From Melitaea cinxia (taxonomy: Eukaryota; Arthropoda; Insecta; Lepidoptera; Nymphalidae), in the NCBI RefSeq assembly GCF_905220565.1, contig NC_059405.1, forward strand, positions 186,001 to 250,000: DNA of 64,000 nucleotides, given 5' to 3'. The notes under the pieces are model-generated. The model did not search any database, was not told the DNA's origin, and was given only the letters and a program-made list of their open reading frames with translations. This document shows, one piece after another, positions 56,101-64,000 of the stretch. A program made the translations under genes and the position numbers. The first letter of the stretch is position 1, and the number at the start of each line of letters is the position of its first letter.

Positions 56101-59100
56101 CGCTGTGGAGCAGCGTGGTGGGTTAAACACCGATATTATTCCTACATGAGGAAAGGGGCCTGTTACAAGCTGAATGCGTATGCGAATGAGTTAATTATTA
56201 AACATAATTTCTAAAATGTATCGATAGTCATAGAGGTGTTAATATTTAAAAACTTAAATTTCTAGCAATAATTTATTTGTCAAGTCAAATAGGCTTTCGT
56301 AACTACGTTACTCCTCACCTAGTCATTATAATGTAGAATTTTGTATTATATTTGAGAATGTAACAAGTGATTAATCTTAGTGTTTCATGGTATGTTACTA
56401 AAGTTTAAACTTATTTATGATACAAGTTAGGTGTTAAAATATAACTATTATTGTGTTAGGCGTGTCTCGTCATGAAATGCATTCACGTTTTTTCAATTCA
56501 TACGATTGTTTCTTAAATTTATGAATATTTTGGTCAAGCTTGACGCGATATGGAAAATAGATATTCTAAGAAATGTTTAAGGTCTTGTTTTACTTGTGTG
56601 TGATAATATTTATAACAGTACGTTAAATTTTCTTAATATAATTAAAGATGATTACATATTTATTAATATTGGTTAATGATTAAACGTAATTTTTAATTAT
56701 GAAGTAAACTTAACATTTCTTGTAATTTGTCATTTTCATAAAATAAATTGTATTTGTATGGAAATTGGGTTTTATTTGAAATCCAGTCCTTTTGCAGTAG
56801 AAGGAAATAAAAAAAAAATCAGTGTACTGTAGACCACACGACCAAAGTAAAACTTATGGGACGTAACTCTCTCTCTATTTTCACTAACTTATATCTCCCT
56901 CTGAACTTCCGCTCGCCTCGCCCGATCGCATTTTTCGTAACGCTTTCTTCACGCATTCACCAGCTTACTCTCCAAGTCAAGCGTGCATAGAGAAGTTTTG
57001 CTTCAGTCATTGATTACGTAAGGATGATTTTGACACTTTTTGATTCCCCTACCCCCCATGTAATTTTTCAACCCCTATTGTTACGTAAGATTCCATTTCG
57101 TTGTTCAATATGATAAAATGTTGTTCAAAAAGGATCAGTTGCACTAAGCATAAATAATCTCAATACAGTACGCAGTATATTAACATGAATGATATATTAA
57201 CTATTTACATAAAAACTCTTGGATCACTCAATTTTGTACATCATTTTTCTTTTTTTTTTACGAGGCAGACCATATAGTTCTTGAAGTATATCTAGCATCT
57301 TTAAATATAAAATTTATTTTTGTCTAAGATAGCCTTATATAGATAGCCAATTAGCCTTACAAGTATTGTTTGCAAAACAATGGAAAAAATAATAGCAGGA
57401 GAATTAAGAAAGTTTATTACAATCGAAAATATAATTATTGATGAACAACATGGGTTTGTTCCTGGGCGATCCGTTGTCACCAACCTTCTTGCTTGCCTCG
57501 ATAAATGGACATCAAACTGGAACAAACACCATCCAACAGATACCATATACTTAGACTATGAGAAAGCTTTTGATCGGGTTCCTATTAAAATGTTGATAGC
57601 AAAACTGGAGCACTTTGGAATCCGAGGACAACTCCTCCGGTGGATATCAGACTTCTTGACAGATAGAAAATTCAGGGTTAGAGTTGGAGATACTCTGTCA
57701 GAAACTCATAATGTTCACAGTGGCGTACCACAGGGATCTGTGCTCGGACCAATCTTATTTGGAATTTTTATTACTGACCTAAAAAGTGTTGTCAAATCAT
57801 GTCTGTCCATTTTTGCTGATGATACTAAAATAATCGGTAACCCTCTCATCAGTCACAATGTTATACAGCAAGACCTAGATCGCATTGTACAATGGACACA
57901 AGACTGGCTAATGTCACTAAATGCAGCAAAGTGTACAGTTTTACACATAGGTAGCAACAATCCTAAAATGTGTTACAAAATAGGAAATGTACACCTAAAA
58001 CCCGTAAACTACCAAAAAGATCTTGGAGTGAACATTACACATAACCTAAAGTGGTCACATCACAAGTATAACAAAAAGGACTAATTCTATGCTCTATATA
58101 ATAAGAAAAGCTTTTAACATTATTACAAAAGACTTGTTTATCAAAATTTATAAAACTTACATCCGTCCACTACTAGAATACGCTTTCCAAATCTGGAGTC
58201 CATACTTTAGGAAAGACATAGAAATGCTGGAAAAAGTACAACGTAGAGCTACAAAAATGGTGACCTCACTAAGACATAGGACATATGAAGAACGACTTTC
58301 AGAACTTAAATTAAGTACATTGGAACAACGTAGACAGAGGGGAGATCTCATTGAAACATACAAAATTCTAACTGGACATTATAATATCAAGAATTTTAAA
58401 GACATGTATATTATGAATCCAAATCCAAAATTAAGAGGACATTCTCAAAAACTAACAAGATCTCCTTGCTATAGCAACCCCAGATGTCACTTTTTGCCAA
58501 ATCGCGTGGTTACCCAATGGAACAAGCTGCCAGAATCAGTGATTGGTGCACCATCAGTAAACACTTTTAAAAACAGACTGGATGACCATTTAAAAACTAA
58601 AGTAGAGAGAACATAAGTGCAGTGATATGCACGCATCAGCTCCAAGAGCTGCTAGTGCATTATAAAATAATAATAATAATAATAGGCCCTTATGTCGTTT
58701 ACGATATTTAAGAGTTAGGCCTCTATAAAAATCTTACTATTTGATAAAATTGCATGTATCATCTAGTCCTATAGTAATTCAGCAAATTTATTGTTTATTT
58801 AATGTTTTTTTTTTGGCACCAATATAGCCACCCCCTCTCTTCCTGTGGGTACGCAAGAGGCGACTAAGGGATAACGCAGTTCCACTACCACCTTGGAACT
58901 TATAAAGCCGATCGATGGCGGGATAACCATCCAACTGCTGGCTTTGAAATACACAGGCCGAAGATGGGCAGCAGCGTCTTCGGTGCGACGAAGCCAGCCC
59001 TGCGGTCACCAACCCGCCTGCCCAGCGTGGTGACTATGGGCAACACACATAAGTTCACGCCATTTTTGGGGTGAACTTGTGGAGGCCTATGTCCAGCAGT

Positions 59101-59446
59101 GGAATGAAATAGGCCGAAATGATTATGATAGTTACAATAACCTAATTAAATTGCCCGTTTGCCAATTTATCAAAAAAAAAAAAAATCTAAGTATAACAGT
59201 CGCCTGTTACCTATAACACAAGCATTAAGTTGCTGACCGTAGGAACAGATGACCGTGTGTGTATGTTATATATATTTATTTATTTAATAACACACCAACA
59301 TACGTGTTTCAAGGTGGAGTCACGCGTTTGACTGAGTCCGGTCTGTCGATGGTCACGTGGAAGTTACTCGGAGAGAAATTACCGCGGAGTGAAGACGAGT
59401 GGCAGACGGAGTTCGAGAAATACAAACAGTTCCCTGAATATAAATA
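49948..59446 (+). CDS. COX15: Heme A synthase COX15, N-terminal part (runs off the window)
   Basis: Coding exons 49948-50106, 50973-51105 and 59314-59446 join in frame to 141 residues plus a split codon. The N-terminus (MWIAQGCRCVKSLKVAPIKF ...) is rich in Arg, Lys and Ser and lacks acids, like a mitochondrial presequence. Then SKAVGYWLLGCSGMVFTAVV + LGGVTRLTESGLSMVTWKL, the first transmembrane segment and hallmark of COX15, and PRSEDEWQTEFEKYKQFPEY, the matrix/intermembrane loop typical of the eukaryotic enzyme. COX15 converts heme O to heme A in the inner mitochondrial membrane for cytochrome c oxidase. The remaining exons, with the heme-ligand His residues, lie beyond 64000. TTAATAATTTCAG just before the ATG looks like an acceptor, so a 5' non-coding exon is likely. 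Intron 2 (8.2 kb) and intron 3 (over 4.5 kb) are expanded by LINEs. Confidence 0.9.
50735..50935. repeat. LINE 3'-end-like dispersed repeat in COX15 intron 1
   Basis: AACTTTATTCAAAGAGGCTT, AAAAGCGAAGCTACCACTGA and GATTCTGCAGAAACGAATCG are landmarks of a repeat common in Lepidoptera. Related scraps are at about 11560-11620 and 28005-28050. Ends 40 nt before exon 2. Confidence 0.45.
50973..51105 (+). CDS. COX15: COX15 exon 2
   Basis: Acceptor CTTTCCAG|CTG, donor GTACTAG|GTATGG. Encodes the presequence end (KSNGIVARFCSSSPKPK) and the first transmembrane helix (VGYWLLGCSGMVFTAVVL). Confidence 0.85.
51701..51954. mobile_element. Harbinger-type MITE in COX15 intron 2
   Basis: Ends GGGCTTGTTTCATCGGTTGT and GCGACTGGTAAAACAGGCCC pair as inverted repeats; same family as 22371-22638. 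Contains CTCCTCAATTGATAAACTAC like its relatives. Confidence 0.6.
52066..52231 (-). repeat. SINE-like repeat, family E, 3' part before LINE insertion
   Basis: The plus strand reads CAGCCTGTAACATCCCACTG, CCACCACGCTGCTCC and ATCAGGTATTTATAATAACA. The SINE continues beyond the LINE at 55871 (ATGGCTTAACGTACTCTCC, GGTTGGGAGACTCACAA). The LINE therefore landed inside this SINE. Confidence 0.65.
52232..55857 (-). mobile_element. LOA-like non-LTR retrotransposon, 5'-truncated
   Basis: Flanked by a 13-bp target duplication AACAACCAGACTG at 52219-52231 and 55858-55870. On the minus strand it ends in a (CAAA)n tail (52232-52254). The 5' end stops inside the endonuclease coding part, with no ORF1, as expected when reverse transcription stops early. 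3' UTR only about 85 bp. Antisense to COX15, in intron 2. The clean duplication and the uninterrupted frame indicate recent insertion. Confidence 0.9.
52317..55857 (-). CDS. LOA-like LINE ORF2: endonuclease, reverse transcriptase, RNase H
   Basis: About 1180 residues without a break. The frame has no genuine ATG at its beginning because the element is 5'-truncated; it enters at CWLEVNTTAIALIQEPWV. Domains (numbering from the first open residues): APE-type endonuclease about 1-200 with E17, D120/N122 (GTDSNAH) and SDH 194-196; reverse transcriptase about 420-700 with ISLTSF, CPQGGVLSP and YADD 648-651; RNase H about 905-1035 with D912, E947, D973 and D1022, all four catalytic acids; C-terminal CCHC knuckle C1126-x2-C1129-x8-H1138-x4-C1143. 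Such proteins nick target DNA and copy their own RNA there. RNase H after RT and CPQGG favour the LOA/I group over R1. Only the first residues of the endonuclease are lacking, and with them the promoter and ORF1, so autonomous movement is unlikely. Confidence 0.9.
55871..55960 (-). repeat. SINE-like repeat, family E, 5' part after LINE insertion
   Basis: Completes the copy that starts at 52066. TTAACGTACTCTCCAAGGCA and GGTTGGGAGACTCACAATGA are the complement of the landmarks seen at 12200-12250 and 40100-40150. Confidence 0.6.
55985..56180 (+). repeat. SINE-like repeat, family E, tRNA-type head
   Basis: GATGGTTTGCGGGTTTGATA holds a B-box-like GGGTTTGATACC, followed by TGATAGCGATCGTTATTCAC, GGAGCAGCGTGGTGGGTTAA and GGCCTGTTACAAGCTGAAT. 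Opposite orientation to the split copy next to it. Confidence 0.6.
56181..57330. other. COX15 intron 2 stretch, mostly unrecognised
   Basis: AT-rich up to 56800. A GC-richer block at 56830-57070 (ACTCTCTCTCTATTTTCAC, CGCTCGCCTCGCCCGATCG, GATTCCCCTACCCCCCATG) resembles 24040-24190 loosely and is probably repetitive. No exon of COX15 was found here. Confidence 0.35.
57335..58684 (+). mobile_element. CR1/Daphne-like LINE, 5'-truncated
   Basis: Coding similarity begins at PISLTSIVCKTMEK just upstream of 57380 and runs to the ORF end at 58616. The copy ends in a (TAA)n microsatellite at about 58666-58684, the usual 3' end of this group. Same strand as COX15. Endonuclease and ORF1 are missing through 5' truncation. 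Confidence 0.8.
57380..58616 (+). pseudogene. CR1/Daphne-like reverse transcriptase with one frameshift
   Basis: Frame 1 (57380-58084, 234 codons) holds RT motifs HGFVPGRSVVTNL, YLDYEKAFDRV (catalytic Asp 59), SGVPQGSVLGPILF and FADD at 145-148, the Phe variant common in this group. Frame 2 (58089-58616) continues MLYIIRKAF to the conserved C-terminus WNKLPESVIGA and VNTFKNRLDDHLK. The two are separated by a single-base shift around 58060-58085 in an A-rich stretch (AACAAAAAGGACT). Apart from that shift the reading is open, so the copy is fairly young but inactive. Confidence 0.85.
58817..59130 (+). repeat. SINE-like repeat, family D
   Basis: From TATAGCCACCCCCTCTCTTC to GGAGGCCTATGTCCAGCAGT and a GAAATGATTATGATA tail. 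The head TGTGTGGCTACGG is replaced by TTTTTTTGGCACC. Ends 180 nt upstream of COX15 exon 3. Confidence 0.65.
59314..59446 (+). CDS. COX15: COX15 exon 3
   Basis: Acceptor GTTTCAAG|GT, donor AAATA|GTAAGT, phase 1 in and 2 out. Encodes GGVTRLTESGLSMVTWKLLG to KQFPEYK, among the most conserved COX15 blocks. An apparent TAG after the last Lys spans the donor and is not a stop of the spliced message. Confidence 0.9.
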
Positions 59447-59596
59447 GTAAGTGTTATTTTTTATTTGTTTTTTGTTGTGATAGCTCATTTAGGGTCATAT
59501 TGGGGCGGTACATAGCCTTTTTACAATGAAAAAGACTTTTTAAAATCGGATCAGAAAAGATTGTCGTAATGAGCGATTTTATTGTGATAAGAGCAG

Positions 59597-59765
59597 GAAA
59601 CAGCTTGCTCAAAATTTGGAGCTGAATGACTAGGGAAGTACCTCGACCTTACAGAAGATCACAGCTAAATCATACTGCTATCAAGCCGTGTTGTGTTCCT
59701 GTTGTGAGCAAGATGGCCAGAGTTTCTGGTGTCGCCTGTCTGTATGCTACGGTAACCGCTTACCA

Positions 59766-59766
<1 letters not shown>
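59597..59766 (+). repeat. SINE-like repeat, family A, cut by the R1-clade element
   Basis: CTAGGGAAGTACCTCGACCT, CATACTGCTATCAAGCCGTG and GCTACGGTAACCGCTTACC are intact up to a poly(T) run. The expected ATCAGGTGAGCCGTACG that follows in other copies is missing, because the LINE inserted there. Confidence 0.65.
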
Positions 59767-59798
<32 letters not shown>

Positions 59799-60085
59799 GT
59801 GGGGAAAATCCATCATGGATACCCTCCAGCGCGGGGGCGCCAGAGGGTTATGTCAGACTCCTACTGACTAAAAACCACCACGTGTTAGCAGTCATCCGCC
59901 TGGGTGGGGCGAGAGGGGTCGCGCTAGCATTCGCCACCTCGCCTCAGCGGTAGGCCCGGACAAAGCTTCCGGGCCCCGGCATGATGGTGGGGTGGCCTCG
60001 CTCACAACAAGGCCACCCCCAGACGTATGGGGTCGTGTCGTCCGGCCGGCCGAAGTCCCCCGACTATCGGCCGCCGACCCCACTA

Positions 60086-63000
60086 TTACGAGGGGGGGAG
60101 GAGGTGGGCAAACCGCCTTCTCCTTGCCCCCGTACGTCTGCGCCGGAGTGGGCCAGCAGAGGCGTCTTCCTCTCTGGCCCGCTCCGCGGTCTCCTTCTGC
60201 GTCATTACCTCTTCGCAGAAGGAGACCACCGCCTGCCACGATCTCTCGCTGTCAAGCATGGCCTTTACGACACTCGGCAGCGAGAGATCCCGTCCGATAA
60301 CCGCTGAAAGCGTGCGCCGCTGCGGTTCCCAAGTGGCGCACGCCTCCAGCGCGTGGAGCGCCGTATCTTCTGGCGCTCCACACTCGTGGCAGGCTGGAGT
60401 CGCCTCCCGTCTCGCGATTTGGTGCAGGTACTTACCGAAGCACCCATGTCCGGAAAGCACCTGCACCAGACGGAAGGTCAGCGGCCCGAACCGCCGCCTC
60501 ACCCACTTCCGGAGGACCGGCTTCACTGCGTCCACCGTCCACTGCCCGGGGACTGGCGAAGCCAAGTCCTCCGTCCACCGCCGCAACAGGGTGTCCTGCG
60601 CCAGCCTCTGCATGCGTGCGAGCTCCTCCCACGTAGGAGACTCCCCCCGGGATCTCCTCGCCGCCACAAAATGATATGTTTCGGTGAGGATCTCCGCCTG
60701 CAGTTCCCAGGGGGGATCGCCGGCCAGCACGCACGCCGCCGTCCAGGACACCGTCCGGTAACCGCGTATCGCCCTCGTCGCGATGACCCGCTGCGGCCGT
60801 CGCAGCTGGATTTTGTTGGCGCGACCGAGGGCGTCCGCCCAGATGGGTGCCCCGTACATGGCCATACTCCGGATGACCCCGGAGTACAGCCGACGGCAAT
60901 GGGCACTGGGACCACCCACGTTCGGCAGCAGCCTTCCCAGTGAGGCGGCGGCTTTCACGACTCTTGGGGCTAGCTCTGCAAAATGAGCCCCAAAAGCCCA
61001 CCTCCCGTCCAGGGTGAGACCCAGGTACCTCATCTGGGTCCCCACCCGGACCGAAACCCCATCAACAGTCACCCGCGTACCTGGACGGGGTCCCCCTCGA
61101 GGCCCATGGAACAGTAGGGCCTCGGTCTTCGTCAGGGCGACTTCCAGCCCCAGGGCTCGTATACGGCCGACCACAAGTGTTGCGCCAGCCGTGGCCAACC
61201 GCATTACTTCCGCGAGGTCCCTTCCTTTTGCCACGACTAGGGTGTCGTCGGCGTAGCACGAGACCCGCACACTTGCGGGCAACGTGCCCCGAAGCACCCA
61301 GTCGTAGCCGATGTTCCACAGGAGCGGTCCCAGCACTGACCCCTGTGGAACTCCGCACGAGACACGACGTCGCCGCAGACCGTCGCGCCCTGGCAATAGG
61401 ACCTCGCGACCCTGGAGGTAGTCGCCCAGCAGCGTCCGCAGATACAGAGGCACCCGGTGGTAGCGGAGTGCCTCCAGTATCGTCGCGTGTGGTAGGCTGT
61501 TAAAGGCGTTAGCGATGTCAAGCGAGACAGCCAACGCCTTCTCCCCGTCGCGGACCGCCGCCTGCGTCCATCTTTTAAGCCAGAGCAGGGCGTCTAATGT
61601 GGACCGCCCCGCTCTGAACCCGTACTGGGCCTCGGATAACCCGGGCTCAGTTACCTCCAGGTGCCGGACAACACGGGAAGCCACAACTCTCTCCAGGAGT
61701 TTGCCCGCGTCATCCAGCAGGACGATGGGCCTGTATGCGGAGGGCGAGTCGACGGGTCGCCCCTCCTTCCGCAACAGGCACAGCCGTCCCTTCTTCCACG
61801 GCTTCGGGAATCGCCCAGAGGCGAGGCAAGCGCTGAACAACTCCCGAAGCCGATCACCCATCTCCTGGAGGGCGATTCCCAGCACCCGGCCCGGGATGCC
61901 GTCTGGGCCGGGCGCAGTCCTCTTTCCATGCAGGCGGCGGACTGCAACCTCCATTTCCGCCTCCGACACAGGCGGGATGGAGCCCTCGTCTAGTTCCTCG
62001 ACGAGAGGGGAAACGTCCATGAGCGGGGGGGTGTAGTTGGGGTCTCTTGCGGGGAAAAGCCCGCCCAACACCCTGTTCAGGACCACGGGGTCCAACGACT
62101 CGGCGACCGGGGGCGTCTGATGCCGGAAGTTTTTCCGGGCAGCCTTGTACGGACGCCCCCATGGATCCCTGTCGAGGCTCGCCAGGGCTTCGTTGAAGGC
62201 TTGTGACTTGGCCTTGACGATGGCCAGCTGTAGTTTGCGCTTGGCGTCGCGGTACGCCTCGTATAGCTGGCGCTCGACCTCCAACTCCACGGCTGGCATC
62301 TGCTCGTCTGTCCGGCCGTGGCGTCGCCTCCTACAGTGTCCGTAGGGTCGCCTTGCCGCTGTGCAGGCGGCTCGGAGTTCCGCGATCTCCGAGCTCCACC
62401 AATAGACCCCGCGGCGTTCGGGACGGTGCCGGCACCTCGGCATGGCCGCGTCGCACACGGCCGTCACCGCATCGCGGAAGTGATCCGCCGCAATGTCTAC
62501 CTCCGGGTGCATAGGAGTAGCGGACCACAATTGGACGATCGCCGCTTCCTTCGCCAACTCCACGTCGAGGCGGGTGACGGCCCAGCGCGGAAATTGCAAC
62601 GCCGAGTGCCGAGGCGCACCTCGGCTGTGGGAGGTGGAAACCTCGAACCTCACGTACTTGTGATCCGAGAGAGTCTCCACCTCCGACAGCACTCTCCAAG
62701 TTTGCACACGTGCGGCGATGGACGGGGAAGCGAACGATACGTCCACCACGGACCCCCCGTTGTGTCGCACGCACGTGTGGGCCGACCCCGTGTTTAACAG
62801 GGTCAAGCCCGCAGTGACTGCCCACTCCCTGACTACTTCCCCGCGAGAGTCAGTGAAGGGGTTGCCCCAGTCCCGGGCCTTGGCGTTCAGGTCGCCGAGG
62901 AGGACGACCTGACGTGGTGCCTGTCTTCCAACCGCAGCGACTAGGAGGTCTAAGAAGGCCTCCAGCTCCGCTACGGTTTTGTTGGGGGAGAAGTATGCGC

Positions 63001-63277
63001 CCACCACAGCATACTCTCCCCACTTGGCCACCACGTACCCGGGTCCCCTCTCTTCGACTGAGAAGGGGAGGCTGCCGTCATTGGATCGACTCACAATGGC
63101 AACGGTGCCGTTCAGGTCCGCAGCCCAACAAGGGTGTGAGCTAGGAACGAAGTACGGTTCCGCCGCCACTGCCACGTCTATGCGCCACTGCGCCAAGGCC
63201 TGCATGAGCAGATCTTGGGCCCGGGCGCAGTGGTTCAGGTTCGCCTGGAGGAAGTTGTGATGTCTGATCTGGTCCAT
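60086..63277 (-). CDS. R1-clade ORF2: endonuclease and reverse transcriptase
   Basis: 1063 residues, intact. ATG lies one base after the ORF1 stop. APE endonuclease about 1-215 with QANLN (N13), E40, GDLN (D129, N131) and SDH at 204-206. Reverse transcriptase about 450-730 with YRPIVLL, SLDIANAF (D587), CGVPQGSVLGPLLW and YADD at 675-678. C-terminal zinc knuckle C963-x2-C966-x8-H975-x4-C980. No RNase H domain follows. All catalytic residues that can be recognised are present, so the protein may be active. It mediates target-primed reverse transcription of the element's RNA. Several long frames on the other strand here are shadows of this GC-rich gene. Confidence 0.93.
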   Translation of the reverse strand: MDQIRHHNFLQANLNHCARAQDLLMQALAQWRIDVAVAAEPYFVPSSHPCWAADLNGTVAIVSRSNDGSLPFSVEERGPGYVVAKWGEYAVVGAYFSPNKTVAELEAFLDLLVAAVGRQAPRQVVLLGDLNAKARDWGNPFTDSRGEVVREWAVTAGLTLLNTGSAHTCVRHNGGSVVDVSFASPSIAARVQTWRVLSEVETLSDHKYVRFEVSTSHSRGAPRHSALQFPRWAVTRLDVELAKEAAIVQLWSATPMHPEVDIAADHFRDAVTAVCDAAMPRCRHRPERRGVYWWSSEIAELRAACTAARRPYGHCRRRRHGRTDEQMPAVELEVERQLYEAYRDAKRKLQLAIVKAKSQAFNEALASLDRDPWGRPYKAARKNFRHQTPPVAESLDPVVLNRVLGGLFPARDPNYTPPLMDVSPLVEELDEGSIPPVSEAEMEVAVRRLHGKRTAPGPDGIPGRVLGIALQEMGDRLRELFSACLASGRFPKPWKKGRLCLLRKEGRPVDSPSAYRPIVLLDDAGKLLERVVASRVVRHLEVTEPGLSEAQYGFRAGRSTLDALLWLKRWTQAAVRDGEKALAVSLDIANAFNSLPHATILEALRYHRVPLYLRTLLGDYLQGREVLLPGRDGLRRRRVSCGVPQGSVLGPLLWNIGYDWVLRGTLPASVRVSCYADDTLVVAKGRDLAEVMRLATAGATLVVGRIRALGLEVALTKTEALLFHGPRGGPRPGTRVTVDGVSVRVGTQMRYLGLTLDGRWAFGAHFAELAPRVVKAAASLGRLLPNVGGPSAHCRRLYSGVIRSMAMYGAPIWADALGRANKIQLRRPQRVIATRAIRGYRTVSWTAACVLAGDPPWELQAEILTETYHFVAARRSRGESPTWEELARMQRLAQDTLLRRWTEDLASPVPGQWTVDAVKPVLRKWVRRRFGPLTFRLVQVLSGHGCFGKYLHQIARREATPACHECGAPEDTALHALEACATWEPQRRTLSAVIGRDLSLPSVVKAMLDSERSWQAVVSFCEEVMTQKETAERAREEDASAGPLRRRRTGARRRRFAHLLPPS

Positions 63278-63300
63278 ACTATTCAGACATCACAACCTCC
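63250..63300 (-). promoter_or_regulatory. Stop/start hairpin between ORF1 and ORF2 of the R1-clade element
   Basis: In the RNA sense (minus strand) the arms are 63300-63283 and 63267-63250: 18 base pairs including one G-U, 14 of them in an unbroken Watson-Crick run (GTTGTGATGTCTGA). The 15-nt loop contains the ORF1 stop TAG, one spacer base and the ORF2 ATG. It probably takes part in coupled termination-reinitiation, known for the related SART1 element; the role is inferred. Confidence 0.75.
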
Positions 63301-64000
63301 TCACCGTCCGCCACCGAAGGGACGACCCCCTCCTTGCCGATCTGGCTCGCAGCCGCTGGGGTGGCCCGGGCCCCTGCGGATCTACACTTTATCTTCGCAG
63401 GCTTGCACCTACGACCGCCCATCCTGTGGTCGGAGGGCTTGCCGGACTCCACGCAAATAGCGCAGCGCGGGGTGACCTCTTCACACGCAGCTGCCTTGTG
63501 GCCTGCACGTCCGCATCGGAAGCACAGGTCACCCCTGTCCACCGACGCTGGACACTGAGGGCGCGTGTGGCCCAGTCCCATGCACTTGAAGCAGCGCATG
63601 GGCAGTGCCTCCAGAGCCGTCACGCGTGCTGAACTCCATCCGATCAGTAGCCTGCCCTTTTCGGTCAGCGTTTTCGCTGCCGAAATCGGGCAGGAGACCA
63701 CGATGGAGCTCGTGCCATAGAAGCCGGAGCGTAATGCTCCGGCCTTTACGAGCCCGACGTCAATTCCCGTTGCTTTGGCGACCACCGCTGCCACTCCCTC
63801 CTTAGTGGCCGTTTCGTCCAGGCCCGAAATCCGCACCTCCGCAGATTTGACGGGCCTGACGATATTCGCCACCCCAGACAGGGCTCCACGAAGCGATTCC
63901 GCGAGCCTGTCCGCCTTCGCATTCCTTTCAGAGCCAGAGATCTCCAGCATTCTCGCCCCCGTGGCCGTCTGCCGGGAACGGATTTGGTCGATACCCAGCT
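63279..64000 (-). CDS. R1-clade ORF1 (gag-like), C-terminal part
   Basis: Open from the window edge (codons before the Met at 63950 also continue, reading GIDQIRSRQTATGAR) to TAG at 63279-63281, so the true start lies outside. Residues include an RNA-binding-like segment (VRISGLDETATKEGVAAVVA) and three cysteine knuckles: CFKCMGLGHTRPQC, CFRCGRAGHKAAAC and CAICVESGKPSDH...C. Such proteins coat the element RNA and direct it to the target. It ends EEVVMSE one base before ORF2. No sign of decay. Confidence 0.88.
   Translation of the reverse strand, partial: LGIDQIRSRQTATGARMLEISGSERNAKADRLAESLRGALSGVANIVRPVKSAEVRISGLDETATKEGVAAVVAKATGIDVGLVKAGALRSGFYGTSSIVVSCPISAAKTLTEKGRLLIGWSSARVTALEALPMRCFKCMGLGHTRPQCPASVDRGDLCFRCGRAGHKAAACEEVTPRCAICVESGKPSDHRMGGRRCKPAKIKCRSAGARATPAAASQIGKEGVVPSVADGEEVVMSE

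Larger units (their letters stand above)
59767..64000 (-). mobile_element. R1-clade non-LTR retrotransposon (5' end beyond the window)
   Basis: On the minus strand: ORF1 (C-terminal part), ORF2, a GC-rich 3' UTR of about 290 bp and a poly(A) tail of about 30 nt (plus-strand T run at 59767-59797). Much richer in GC than the host DNA. Two ORFs with CCHC knuckles in ORF1, an APE endonuclease and no RNase H are characteristic of R1-clade elements (TRAS, SART, Waldo relatives). It is antisense to COX15 in the intron after exon 3 and inserted in a family A SINE. Confidence 0.88.

Noticed and set aside
60027..62797. Long frames on the plus strand (for example 60027-60674, 60353-60943, 62318-62797)
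   Set aside because: They lie antisense or in other frames of the GC-rich R1-clade ORF2, have no domain and biased Pro/Arg/Ser composition, as expected for shadows.

Overview
The window looks like nuclear DNA of a moth or butterfly (Lepidoptera). It is AT-rich and intron-rich, and crowded with repeat types familiar from that order: Lep1-like Helitron fragments ending in a 3' hairpin plus CTAG, tRNA-type SINEs, Harbinger- and hAT-type MITEs, and non-LTR retrotransposons of the R1, LOA-like and CR1/Daphne-like kinds. No bacterial, plasmid or viral genes were recognised. Species was not determined.

Layout. 1-26.4 kb holds no confident host gene. It is a mosaic of MITEs, Helitron fragments, SINEs and decayed transposon ORFs, with one unexplained 141-codon ORF at 5257-5682. 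26.4-41.7 kb is a complete takeout/JHBP-family gene (+) with a TATA box, an arthropod-type initiator, a secretion signal and an intron 1 of about 10.5 kb filled with repeats. It has two alternative terminal exons of exactly equal length. 43.1-43.9 kb is an intronless short-chain dehydrogenase/reductase (-). 45.1-47.65 kb is a divergent alpha-tubulin (+) in four recognisable coding exons, whose first short exon is unresolved. 49.9-59.4 kb and beyond the right edge is COX15, heme A synthase (+). Only its first three coding exons are in the window.

Mobile elements dominate COX15. Intron 2 (8.2 kb) contains a 5'-truncated but otherwise open LOA-like LINE (-) with 13-bp target duplications, nested in a SINE. 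It also contains a 5'-truncated CR1/Daphne-like RT fragment (+) and further SINEs. The intron after exon 3 contains a GC-rich R1-clade element (-) with a poly(A) tail, an intact ORF2 and an ORF1 running off the window. At its ORF1-stop/ORF2-start junction an 18-bp stem holds the stop and start codons in a 15-nt loop.

The strongest leads are the duplicated terminal exon of the takeout-like gene, the stop/start hairpin of the R1 element, a two-monomer higher-order tandem repeat inside a Helitron-like unit (29.9-31.6 kb), and the alpha-tubulin without the Lys40 site or acidic tail. The host genes are not an operon and share no obvious pathway. The coordinates of exons come from reading splice signals and family similarity by eye, with no transcript evidence.
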